Assembly: GCA_012295275.1 (NCBI GenBank)
Contig: CM022671.1
Location: 16,290,956 to 16,354,955, forward strand
Direction: 5' to 3'
Origin: Chrysomallon squamiferum
Taxonomy: Eukaryota > Mollusca > Gastropoda > Neomphalida > Peltospiridae
DNA length: 64,000 bases
This document shows positions 24,426 through 35,204 of this stretch, piece after piece (position 1 is the stretch's first letter; each line of letters opens with the position of its first letter). The translations under genes were made by a program, and so were the position numbers. The notes beneath the pieces are model-generated. The model searched no databases. It was not told the origin of the DNA and was given only the letters and a program-made list of their open reading frames with translations.

Positions 24426-26405
24426 AAAATCATGTCTGTTAAAGGACGGTGTTAGAAAAGTGATGAAGCAGAGAAAAAGAGCAGCTGAGAAAACTCGAGT
24501 GCATGTTTTCTTTTCAAAATTAAAACTTTAATCTCCAGGAATACTAATGCACCTGCTGCTCAGATTCTGTTACAGCAACAAAATTAGATTTTACAAAAAA
24601 AAAAACGGAAAGAAAGAAATAGAACTGATGCAAAGTTTCCCATAAAACTCTCCTCATTAAGTTTCAAATCCTTTCAATTAATTAATTACCTGATTATTTT
24701 TTAAAACACATTACAATGAAATGCACTTCAAGAAGACTCTTAAGACAATGTCAGATGTCAAAATATTATTCATGATTTATCTTATTTCAAAAAAAAAAAA
24801 AAAGAAGAAAAAGTAAATAAATTTGAAGAAAATAGACACTGATATGGATATATATATAACTGACTGCTGCAGAATTAGATGAAGATATTTGTGATTTGTT
24901 GGTAAACATACACACCATAATCTTTAAAACATCAGTCATAACCAACTGGCTTGAACAGAAAAGGGGTTAATCTACTGTGCCTGGTTTCAAGGGGTCAGCT
25001 ATCACTGAGAATATGGCAAATTTGAGTCCTCCATATTGTGACTGTAACAGGAAAATTCTACAAATTATTTTCTTGACAGAAAATACTATTTGGAAATCAA
25101 TGGTTTATGCTGCATTTTCTGAATCAATGATGTTACACTACAAACCAGCTGATACTCTGTAGTTTGGGTCCATATTTGCATCTTAGAATACTATAACTAT
25201 TAAAAGATTGAAACAAACAAAAAACAAAAACAACATTATGCAATGTTATAAAACACAGCTTAGTTTTTTCTCATATCCACAGTTCATAAAAAGTTAAGCA
25301 GTATTAGTATTAATTTTTTTTTTTTTTTATGTTATTGAAGTGGTTTCATTACTTCATAGTTTCAAATCTCCATGTCTTGATACTTTGATCTCTGAAGTTG
25401 TTTTAACTTAAAAGTAAACATGACAGTAGTCCAGTGTATCTCATGTTTCAATCGCAAGAGGAAATGCAATACGCATTTGCTTCAGCATCTGGTGAAGTAA
25501 TGACTTCCCTCAATTTAAAACAATTTCAATTAGACATACATCAACTTCCCATCAGGAAAAGGAATCAATTAATTACTTGACTTGAAATAAGAAAGGTTAA
25601 CTACACATTTAAAGCACCATGTGCAGAATGGTGGCAAACAAAAAACAAAAAAAAAGAAAATAAATAAAAAATCCCAACTCTGACAGTTACATTAGGCAAC
25701 AACACATTAATCATAAAACAATCAATTGTTAATGGTATCATTTTTAAAAATGTAAGAGTTTAATGAAATATTTAAAATTTAATATTAGTCTAATAATATT
25801 CAACAATATACTTTGTCTTGGTTTTGGGGGTTTCTTTTTCCTTGCCTCTGGGATGTATGCATTTCTTCAGCCATGTTTTCTAGACAGGCTTAAACAATTA
25901 ATTAAATACAATACAATCACAGAAATAAAATTTGTTTGAATGAAAAACCATGACTGTTCAAACCATGATACTGCCTTTTGGCAACTGGCTTTGATGCTGA
26001 ATATCTAATTTTTCAATATTCTTTTCTTTACTTTTTCAGTCTTAAACTATATTACATTTCTTTCTTTTTTTTTTTTTTTTTTTATCAAAACTGGGTTAAC
26101 AATATTTAAATGGTAAACTTGGTATGGAAAATGATTTAGATACAATTTTTACTTTACATTTTTATCATTTTTGTTTTTTGCGTGGGTGGGTGGGTGGGTG
26201 ATACGATACAGTCATTCTCTTAATTGCAAGGCTGCTGTTGTTGAAGCTGTTTTCAGGACGGCTTGACCATTTGTGAGTACAGTAATGTGATTTCCATATG
26301 AGTGTGGGTTTGTTTGAATGCAGCATCACAGACACAAAGAGACTAATGGAGAGAATAATTGCAGCAAACAGCAGTTTGAAAAGTGTGTGTACCATCTAAG
26401 TAAGG
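24426..26405. other. AT-rich DNA, no gene recognised
   Basis: Short A/T runs near 24785, 25313 and 26066 and a small GGGT repeat near 26183. A 61-codon plus frame (24977-25162) has no known similarity. Nothing else stands out. Confidence 0.6.
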
Positions 26406-27247
26406 CGTGACTGTGTTTTTACAAACTGTAATATAGAGCTCCTGTCTACCAAATGCTGTGACTGTTTTTACAAACTGTAATATAGAGCTCCTGTCTACTA
26501 AATGCTGTGACTGTTTTTACAAGCTGTAATATAGAGCTCCTGTCTACTGAAATGCTGTGACTATTTTTACAAGCTGTAATACAGAGCTCCTGTCTACTGA
26601 ATGCTGTGACTGTTTTTACTAGCTGTAATATAGAGCTCCTGTCTACTAAATGCTGTGACTGTTTTTACAAGCTGTAATATAGAGCTCCTGTCTACTAAAT
26701 GCTGACTATGTTTTACAAACTGTAATATAGAGCTCCTGTCTACTAAATGCTGTGACTGTTTTTACAAGCTGTAATATAGAGCTCCTGTCTACTAAATGCT
26801 GTGACTGTTTTTACAAGCTGTAATATAGAGCTCCTGTCTACTAAATGCTGTGACTGTTTTTACAAGCTGTAATATAGAGCTCCTGTCTACTAAATGCTGT
26901 GACTGTGTTTTTACAAGCTGTAATATAGAGCTCCTGTCTACTAAATGCTGTGACTGTTTTTACAAGCTGTAATATAGAGCTCCTGTCTACTAAATGCTGT
27001 GACTGTTTTTACAAGCTGTAATATAGAGCTCCTGTCTACTAAATGCTGTGACTGTTTTTACAAGCTGTAATATAGAGCTCCTGTCTACTAAATGCTGTGA
27101 CTGTGTTTTTACAAGCTGTAATATAGAGCTCCTGTCTACTAAATGCTGTGACTGTTTTTTTACAAGCTGTAATATAGAGCTCCTGTCTACCAAATGCTGT
27201 GACTGTTTTTACAAGCTGTAATATAGAGCTCCTGTCTACCAAATGCT
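26406..27247. repeat. homogeneous 49-bp minisatellite, ~17 copies
   Basis: The unit contains TGCTGTGACTGTTTTTACAA, GCTGTAATATAGAGCTCCTG and TCTACTAAA and repeats with 49-bp spacing (for example the GAGCTC hexamer at 26436 and 26485). Variation is limited to a few substitutions, short T-run length changes and a TCTACC variant confined to the first and last copies. The ORFs across it only echo the repeat. Confidence 0.97.
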
Positions 27248-27249
27248 CT

Positions 27250-27530
27250 ATAGTCTGACAGTTCAAAGTCAGTGGGTCATGGATCTTCTTCCATTGTTAA
27301 ATGAACAACCTAAGCCTGCAGTGGTGATTACACAGATACACCACAGAAAGGCAAACAAATGACAAAGTATTAGCCAGGCAAAAATTATCGAACACTTAGG
27401 GTAAATATTGGGCAGTGTCATTTTGATAAGCTATGAAAATGATGGCAGAGTGATCATCTTTTCGCAAAATGCCTGCAGCTACCACAACAAAGAGGAGACA
27501 ATTTCAAACAGATGTTATCTGATTAAAGAA
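27250..27530. other. complex island after the 49-bp array
   Basis: About 280 bp of single-copy, mixed-composition sequence. No frame or motif that I can assign. Confidence 0.22.
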
Positions 27531-27847
27531 GACAATGTGCAGTAATGATTTCTTCCTTGTTTATGTAAAAACAATATTTGAAGAAGAAAAGTGCAGCGGA
27601 CGATGATGCATTGTGTGTGGGAAATCTCAAACAAGTGTTCTGCCAATGACATCGTGTTCACACAATGGAACAAACAGAACACTACACAAACACAGTGTGA
27701 ATTGTCTGTTATTAAAACAACAATCTCTGTAAGATGCAATTTCATAAAATTTTTTTTTTTTTTAAAAACAATCTTCTACGTAAAATATAAACCTCAAAAG
27801 CAGAAAAAATATACATTTTACAGATTGAAGTAGATGGTGTTTTAATA

Positions 27848-27970
27848 CAAGCTTATTCATGAAGAAATTTATAATAGAAATTTTGATACACACTTGGTCA
27901 TGAAGAAATTTATAATAGATGTTTTAATGAGCTTATTCATCAAGAAATTTATAATAGAACTTTTAATTAA
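27848..27970. repeat. ~40-bp tandem repeat, three copies
   Basis: AAGAAATTTATAATAGA occurs at 27862, 27903 and 27942, separated by related AT-rich sequence containing CTTATTCAT. Confidence 0.85.
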
Positions 27971-28189
27971 TTATTCATATTTATCTGAATCACATTTGTA
28001 TATATGACAGTATCTCTGTGCTCATAGTACAGACTTTAAAAAGAAATAAAATGATGAGAAGATAACTTCAGGACATTTATATGATAATCACACATTACAG
28101 ATTTTTTTTCTTTTTTTTAATGAGCTCAAACATACTGAAAACTGATACGAGACACAAGTAAAGAATGTTTCCTCAGAGCAACTATCTTA

Positions 28190-28620
28190 AAACATGCTCA
28201 ACATAAATAACTTGAGAAAGAAGAACAAGAATTAATCAGCAGAGCAACACTCAGGTACAAGCAATAAATCACGCACACTGTTTTAACTCATTTGTTGATG
28301 TCAAAACGCTATCTTCACAATGGCAATAACAATTACAGATGGATGAGCTTATCTCGGGATGTTTTCTCTGGACGGATAATGAATGACATTTCTCCTCTTT
28401 ATACAAATCCTGTTACACTTGTTTACCTTGGACAAACCGTTATAATATCATTTACTTTTTATGTTTGAGTAATGTTTACCCAAACATTTTAACAACTGAA
28501 AAAAGAATTGGCTTGACATGAATTAGAACATCTCACTCTGTCAATGAATGATTCTGAGGAAGGAAGGGATTCAGGATCAAATCCTCTTTAAAGCATATCA
28601 TTTACCATTCTAAACATTTC
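28190..28620. other. moderately complex segment
   Basis: Single-copy sequence without long A/T runs. No open frame above background and no motif I can assign. Confidence 0.2.
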
Positions 28621-29220
28621 ACAGTCACATATATATATACACAAACAATCAGTACAGCTATATATGTCTTGCATACCTCTAAAATTATTTCTGTACTTCT
28701 ATGATTTATTTATTTCTATAACTGAACAATATGCACAGTTCTAGAATTTTGTTCATACAATTATATATGCATTGACAGCTGCATGTGATCATAATTATGA
28801 TTATTTATATTTATTTATGACTCTTTTTTTTATAGCTCTGTATATCTTTGTACGTTTGCATGTCTTTACGGCTATACAATTATGTACTACTTAAATATGT
28901 CTCTGTCACTTACTTATCTTTATTCCAGTTTTATCTTATCGTTTGTGTATCTATGTAGGACATATAAGTGAGATGTCAGTTGTTTCTGTGAGTTGTATCT
29001 AGAACAGGAATCCGAGCAATCTGAGAAGTCAGTGTGACATGGAATGTTTTGTAAGTAACTCACTTATACATTCCCAGTCAGCAGATCTGTCAATTAAAAA
29101 CACTGGCAAGATGTCATTTACAAACATACAAATAACTTCATTTCAGTCTGCATACCACGATATGCTTGAAACTGGTTACACCCACATTATCAGTTAATAA
29201 GCTAAACACTTGCATGTGTA
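28621..29220. other. AT-rich spacer
   Basis: Short TA repeats near 28630 and ATTTA-rich sequence. I see nothing specific in it. Confidence 0.6.
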
Positions 29221-29390
29221 TGCACACACACAGAAGACATACACATGCACACACACACAAACAACCATATGTACACACACACACACATAAACATATATAT
29301 GTACACACATAAACACACAAACATACATATGTACACACACAAACACACAAACATGCATATGCACACACACAAACACACAAACATACATAT

Positions 29391-29428
<38 letters not shown>

Positions 29429-29550
29429 TCACTCCCAAACATACATACATACACAAACATACACAAACACACTACACACACACACACATTCACACATACA
29501 TATTCACTCAAACATACAAACATATACATACACACACACACACAGACACA
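29221..29550. repeat. compound (CA)n array with higher-order ~34-bp repeat
   Basis: Long ACACAC tracts are organised into larger repeats, each with AAACATACATATGTACACAC. The His-Thr (plus) and Cys-Val (minus) reading frames over 29138-29661 are artefacts of this array. Confidence 0.95.
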
Positions 29551-31199
29551 TTACACAGATGTCAGTGCAATTCAACAAACTATATACTCTATCTTTATAT
29601 GTGTATATGCATTTGCATGCATTTGTTTGTGTGTGTGTATGAGACTGAGAAAACATGTTAGTTGTTAAAATTATATCAGTAAAACATGATTTAAAAACAT
29701 CCCTGCTAATGATGACATCACTGCCACTTTTCTGAAACATGGGGAACTGCCACTGACGTTATTATATTTATTCTGAATGTAAAACTGCACAATTACAGCT
29801 AATTGGTAGATTAGTCAGATTCTCAGTAATTGTGTAACACTGTGAATAACCATATCTTATCAGTTATTCAAACTGAGTGGCCAGAAACAACCTTCAGAGC
29901 CTTATATCATTTGAGGTTGTCAGTTTTAAAATACATTCTTAAATTCTTAAACACATCTGACAGATCCGCTAACTCAGAAAATGATTATCAACAGCTGCTG
30001 TTAAAGTTTTCATTTCAATTTATTTCATGTTAAGGATGAACGGACACAGATTCCTGACAACAGATATTTAATACAACGCAACTGTGGAACTGCATGATGA
30101 ACTATCATTCAACAAGTTGAAATAATGCAATGCAACATGCAGTTAACAGCAGGTTAAAAAACAACATGGCCTCTTTTTAAACGAGTCTGTGTTTGAAAAA
30201 TAATATTTGCTTATTAATTGGTGGTATGATTCTCTAAACAGAAACCTGATGTCCAGAGCCTAATTTTACCAATCAACAATGTAAGTTCTTTTACTACAGG
30301 CTTTCCAAAAACAAACCCCACTAAAGAAATAAATAGAGTTAAAAAATAAATAAGAAAGAAACAAAAACAAATAAGGATAATGCTACATTTTCTTTGTATA
30401 TAATGAATGACCTCTGATGTATGTGGCGACTCTTCTGGTTTGAATGGGAAATAATGCACTAATAAAAAAAAAATTCCCTCTGCAGTTGTCACTCCTCTAG
30501 TGAATGTTATGTCATTTACCTACAGCCATATTCCATTTTACCAGTTAATATTAAAATACTCATTATGATGGTCCATCTTAATTCTGCACTGAAATTGTTT
30601 TTAGCCAACACAAAGAAATTAAGCTGACTTAACAGACAAAAGCATGCATTATCCCAGTGTTTGAAAAAAAGATCAAACTGTCACAATTACCGAATTAATA
30701 TTTACTTTGATCTTTGTGAAAGCAGGAGATAATGACATTCATATAATTATATTATAATTGTTCATTACAAAATGAATTTTTAATTCTCTTCCTGACAGTT
30801 TTTTAATTATTACAATATCTTTTGTACAAACAAAAAGTGACTTAATTGAGACAAAGTGAAGAAAAATTATTTACAAAAAAAATCTAAACATCATTTGACA
30901 AGTTTCAAAATATTTTCAGCTGAAAACCAAATCTGATGAAAACCATCACAGCAATGAATCAAGGTTACAACTGCTAAAGTGCAGATTAGTTGCACTTTTC
31001 AACAGTTTTACAAATTAAAGCAGATTCTTCATAATTTCTGACAGGTATCAAATCATAACAAAATAGTCTTTTCACGGATCTCTTTTAACACTAAGAAGAC
31101 TTAGTTTTATCCTTCTTTGTTTTGTATTTTTATTTTCATTTTTTTTAACACCTTTTCTACCTCAAACCAATTATTTTATCAATTTTTCTCCTTAATATG
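29551..31199. other. AT-rich DNA, no gene recognised
   Basis: Ordinary short frames only. No tandem array and no assignable motif. Confidence 0.6.
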
Positions 31200-31441
31200 C
31201 GATACCTGGTGACGTGAATCTGCAACAGAACATTCCACATCAATCACTGTGAGTAGGTTTTGCATTAGCTGCACAAACACTGCAGCACTTGAAAGTCACT
31301 CCATCACACTTTGTGATGGTCGCATCCCTTGATCTCCAAATAACCTGGCTGGGGGAGGAGGAAGGAGAAGAGAAAAAACAACAACAACAGCGGCATTAGT
31401 CGAGAAAAAGAAAAAGAGAAAAAAAGACAAAACCCTCTTAC

Positions 31442-31517
31442 CTTGACAGCAACTCACTTGAATGTGATCACTGAACACGTTGCCATCAACAGTTTCACAC
31501 TCAAGTCCATTACCAGA
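31442..31517 (-). other. possible internal exon (76 nt)
   Basis: On the minus strand an acceptor-like ACTGACCACAG precedes 31517, and the segment ends CAAG at 31442 before a donor GTAAGAG. One frame is open across all 25 codons (SGNGLECETVDGNVFSDHIQ, then VSCCQ and one base), with an in-frame TGA just upstream of the acceptor. The three cysteines and polar composition look extracellular-protein-like, but no family is recognised. The polypyrimidine tract is weak, and 25 open codons are not significant alone. Confidence 0.2.
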
Positions 31518-31700
31518 CTGTGGTCAGTTTTATTTCTTTTCTGGTTCAGTTCTGATAGGAAGAATGAACAATAATCAGTGGTGATCACCAGTGTAATCCT
31601 ATGTCATTAGCAGTCACCTTCTCTGCCAGCTTTTATCCTTCCAACAAACCATTTGTCTTGTCCCCTATTATTCACTGGCAAATCCTTACATCTTTCTCTC

Positions 31701-31746
31701 CAATTTGAAGAAAACTAGGCTCGCAATTTCAAGAAAACTAGGCTTA
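31701..31746. repeat. 23-bp tandem duplication
   Basis: Two 23-bp copies containing AAGAAAACTAGGCT, followed by a partial third (CAACTTGAAGGAA). Confidence 0.88.
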
Positions 31747-32371
31747 CAACTTGAAGGAAGGCATCACAATTGGTCTCATAAAACAGCACTGGAAACGAGA
31801 CCACTTAGAACGTGACACCTACGGAGAGAGCAGAAGTGTTCAATTGCTTCTTGGAAGCTGCACAATGCATAGCAAATGGCGATGTTGCTGTGTTTTCAGC
31901 ACTCGTTTTCAGCCAACACTGCCAGTTAGAGCAGCCCCAAACACAAACAGTGTGAGTAAAAGCCGAAACATCAATAGAATGTAATAGCCGGAGCAAATGT
32001 GAAAATGAAAACAGCTAAAGTATTCTGACGCAGCCATCGGTGTAATACAAGTGTTTATACACATGTACACATGTACAAATATTTATAATTAACAAGACAC
32101 ATACAGAGCTAATAGATAGAGAGAGAGAAAAAAAATATCTGTATACTGCAAACCTTATTTAACACACATAAAATACACTTACTGGTGAAACACTTTCTGT
32201 GCAGGTGAAGAGTAACATTTTATTAATAATCTCTATCAACCTAATGAATTTACAACAAGGAATTTGCATTAATGTTACCATAGCATAAGGTTAGCTGTAA
32301 CATTCATGGCTGCATTAATGAAAAGTTCCTTGTTTTTAATGTGAAGCTGTGTTTATGTATTTTTTATTTAT

Positions 32372-32395
32372 TTACTTACTTACTTACTTACTTAC
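32372..32395. repeat. (TTAC)n tetranucleotide tract
   Basis: Six TTAC/TACT units within a T-rich stretch. Confidence 0.95.
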
Positions 32396-32639
32396 TCACT
32401 CTCTTAATTTATTTATTTTTTGACTGAATTAGATCAAACTGTTAAAAATAAAAAGTGAGATGGTCAAGCTAAAAAAACACAAACAAAGCTACTCCATAAT
32501 GTTTTATATCAACGTTGAAAAAAGATTTCTTGATATTTAATAACAATTTGCAATAAAATTTCTTTTCATGCATACACATTCATTCACATTCACACTAATA
32601 CAAAACAGTATCGGAAGATTTCATTAATATAATTGGCTG

Positions 32640-33250
32640 TGTTGCTGCTTTAAAGAAGCTTGACAGTTAAATAAATGCATCTCGAAGTCGAGGGACAGAG
32701 AGAGAGTAATGAGAAAGACAGCAAACTTTATATACGCAAACTGCATGTTACAGCACCAACATGTAATACCATTAAATCTATTTTAGGCTCATCTTTTTGC
32801 AGAAGCAGGCTCTGCAGAATGGCCATTTGCCAGACCAATATTGACCTATGGGCAGAAGCTGGATATGAATACCTGGGAACTGTTTGGACAGTACAACGAT
32901 CACCAAGATCATGCCTCCATCACCCTTGTGCATGATGTTGCATACAACAACGTCCATCCATGTTTTATCTGTGAAATATGAACTGCACAGTGCTTTTATC
33001 TCATTTATGATGCACATCACTGAACAAAAGCCCAATGTTATTAAATTACGGTGGTTCTCTTTAAGATAAGAGTTTAAAAAAGTAAAACCCGAAAGATGAA
33101 GGTCAGCATTTTGTTTTCGCATTTTGATATGGCTTACGCTGATGTTTTTTTGAAAGTGCATTAACACGGATACTGATAGCTGATGTTCATCATTACACCT
33201 AACAAACAGTCTGAAATATCTGGGTGTAATATTCACTTGTAATTATGTGC
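32640..33250. other. complex island with overlapping open frames
   Basis: About 600 bp, less AT-rich. Two plus frames (32675-32935 and the one at 32803) and a 152-codon minus frame (32778-33236) overlap. They cannot all be genes, and low stop density follows from composition. The minus frame starts at ATG and has a hydrophobic middle, with no family I recognise. Confidence 0.3.
32803..32978 (+). other. possible coding exon after strong acceptor
   Basis: An acceptor GGCTCATCTTTTTGCAG ends at 32802. With two bases closing a previous codon, one frame is open for 58 codons to TGA 32979-32981. It starts AGSAEWPFARPILTYGQKLD and continues with WELFGQYNDHQDHASITLVH. The composition (Trp, Asp, Gln, His, Pro well represented) is far from the translated AT-rich background. 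In that same frame a TAG lies a few codons upstream of the acceptor, consistent with an intron boundary. No donor is obvious, so this would be a terminal exon. No domain recognised; chance remains a serious alternative because two other frames here are also long. Confidence 0.25.
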
Positions 33251-33840
33251 TTTAGAAAAATGGCTCTTTGAAAACATGGTGATATATCCAGAGTTGTTTA
33301 CTCACTGCAGAGAAACAAAACTAAACTTATAATGTTAATTTTTTTTCCTCATTAAAACATAAAAAAATAAATGTTTTGTTTGCTAGGAGACATATTTATT
33401 TTTGTATTAGCTTTAATAGGCAACAAATTAAGACTGGTAATAAAAAATAGTGTTTTTTTTGTATAAAATAATCTTAGAATAATGAAAAAAAAATAATGGC
33501 TGCAGAAAATAATATATTTACTTTGAAAGTCTTTTTAGAGATCATATACATATTTTTATTTCATCAACACCCACACACACATGCATACAGACGTACGTGC
33601 ATATCTACACGACACACACACACACCATATGTAGTCATGGTTACCTGGCATTATGCATTCTAGTACCTAGACAAAACAAACTTCGTCTTCCTTTATTTCA
33701 ATCTCATTTATGAAGCACTTTGTGACCATCATCAAATGAAATCTACTTTTGCAAAATAATAAATACCATAAGATATCAAAAGGAAAATAAACCCCATCTG
33801 CTTCATGGATCTATGAGAAAATAAAAGCAATCACAAGATT
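33251..33840. other. AT-rich spacer with short (CA)n
   Basis: Short CA repeats near 33572 and 33612 and A/T runs. No gene visible. Confidence 0.6.
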
Positions 33841-33870
33841 TCTCTGAAATATATCTGCAATCGAATTCAC

Positions 33871-33920
33871 ATGTGCCTGAGATTCGCTCGTCGCATGTTG
33901 CTATCAGTGCAGTGTAGTCG
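33871..33920 (+). other. possible first coding exon, weak
   Basis: ATG at 33871 opens a 16-codon stretch (MCLRFARRMLLSVQCS plus CG) that ends exactly at a consensus donor GTGAGT (33921). It sits in a small GC-richer patch (33860-34020). A basic-hydrophobic N-terminus would suit a signal or targeting sequence, but the stretch is too short to weigh much. Confidence 0.1.
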
Positions 33921-34332
33921 GTGAGTAAAATGGGGTGAGATATCGTGTGAGGTATGTGACATCAATTGGCATATAAATCTAACGGTAACTCTGAATCATG
34001 ACAGCCACCAAGCTGACACGAAGTTAAATCAGCCAGTGGTATCACACAAACATCAGCATTAAACTGGAGCAAATTTCTTCATCTTTATAAGAAGCAAACG
34101 TCTTTATCTCATACGACTGTAAACAAAAACTTGTAAATTTTCTAATAATGATAGCGATCATCTGATGGCAGAATATCATTGAGATGAACTGAGTAGAAAT
34201 ATAGCCAAAAAAATATAATAAAAATAATAATAGAGAGTGCACAAAAGATGTGGAACAGGGGCAATCAGAAAAATCTGCTTACAAGCTAGAGCTTAAGACT
34301 GCAGAATAAAATTGAGATAAGACTAAAATCAA

Positions 34333-34545
34333 TCACTGGAAGTCCCATGTGAATTTCATAATGGATGCAGTTTGGTCAAAATTGACGTCCAAAGTTTCCA
34401 GCTCACTAACTGGCTCTCCTATTTTTAAAAATAAAGTTCTCTTAATGTTGCAGGATGGTAAATATTGAGGACAAAAGCTGCACACATTATTGACGTATAC
34501 TGCCTGGTTCTTAGCCTGAATGATGTCTGACTTAAAGTAAAGCAT
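34333..34545 (-). other. minus-strand open frame with acceptor-like site
   Basis: A 70-codon frame whose last 27 codons (34333-34418) follow an acceptor-like TTTATTTTTAAAAATAG. They read as a polar segment (EPVSELETLDVNFDQTASIM, ending in KFTWDFQ) with TGA at 34333-34335. The upstream part includes VYVNNVCSFCPQYL. Plausible as a terminal exon or short ORF; no family recognised. Confidence 0.15.
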
Positions 34546-34948
34546 TTAAATAAAGCTGAAGTGACTTCCTTGGTGAATGAATTAATGAGTAAAATAGTAT
34601 ATTTTGTCAACAACTCTTGTGATCATCATGTTCTATTAAATTTGCTTAACATGACTTTTAAATACTTGTTCTATTATATGTACATTATATGACTTTAATA
34701 CCTGTTCTGTTACATTTCTTATTCTTTTTGTTTTTCAATACTTGATAACAGTGAATAATATTGTTTTATAGTTGGGATTTTAACTGCTTTTGTTTTGCTG
34801 GTGGATGTTGGTGGTTTTTTTTTGTTCCCATCATGTTTGACGATATAACAGATATTCTACATATACATATATATCTACGTCTCATCACTGTCTAAACAAG
34901 ACATGTAAGACTCCCCTGTGTCTTTGTTATGATGATGTCATCTGACAG

Positions 34949-35064
34949 CAGAGCAAGGTGGACACACATACAACTATTTACCAACATCGTGAGAAACCTG
35001 TCATATCTCCATCACTGCAGTCACCACTGCCTGTTATCAGTTCATCAACACCTCTTCTTGTAGG
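34949..35064 (+). other. best internal exon candidate (116 nt)
   Basis: A CATCTGACAG acceptor ends at 34948 and a consensus donor GTAAGT begins at 35065. One frame is open for all 38 codons plus two bases, and an in-frame TGA lies immediately upstream of the acceptor. The peptide starts QSKVDTHTTIYQHREKPV and continues with SPSLQSPLPVISSSTPLLV, which resembles the Ser/Pro-rich linkers of regulatory or scaffold proteins. A shorter version could start at 35023 after ATCTCCATCACTGCAG. The segment is distinctly less AT-rich than the introns that would flank it. No partner exon with matching phase was identified in the window, and no family is recognised. Confidence 0.35.
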
Positions 35065-35159
35065 GTAAGTCACAAAAATGTGAGGACTTTAATTTCACTG
35101 CACGGGATGACAAAGGAATATAATATATCTTGCTTATTCAGTTATGACAAGCATATTTG

Positions 35160-35160
<1 letters not shown>

Positions 35161-35204
<44 letters not shown>
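35161..35204. repeat. compound (TA)n(GT)n microsatellite
   Basis: (AT)13 at 35161-35186 passes directly into (GT)9 at 35187-35204. Confidence 0.97.

Larger units (their letters stand above)
31200..32060. other. complex island, highest-complexity block of the centre
   Basis: About 860 bp with less AT than the average, containing the minus exon candidate at 31442-31517, a 23-bp duplication at 31701-31746 and a 77-codon plus frame (31751-31984). That frame is basic and polar (HWKRDHLERDTYGESRSVQL), uses no ATG at its first codon, and holds a GTGAGT donor-like word at 31949. Coding or conserved non-coding origins are both open. Confidence 0.3.

Noticed and set aside
26406-27247. Array of ~17 repeats considered as a CRISPR-like array
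   Set aside because: Copies abut with no unique spacers, and the surrounding DNA is eukaryotic.
26990-27266. Repeated VDRSSILQL-type frames on the minus strand as a repeat protein
   Set aside because: They arise from the 49-bp minisatellite in shifting frames; 49 is not a multiple of three and neighbouring frames echo one another.
29138-29661. Overlapping long frames of His-Thr (plus) and Cys-Val (minus) repeats, up to 138 codons
   Set aside because: They are direct translations of the compound CA/TG array; both strands and several frames are open at once, so there is no coding signal.
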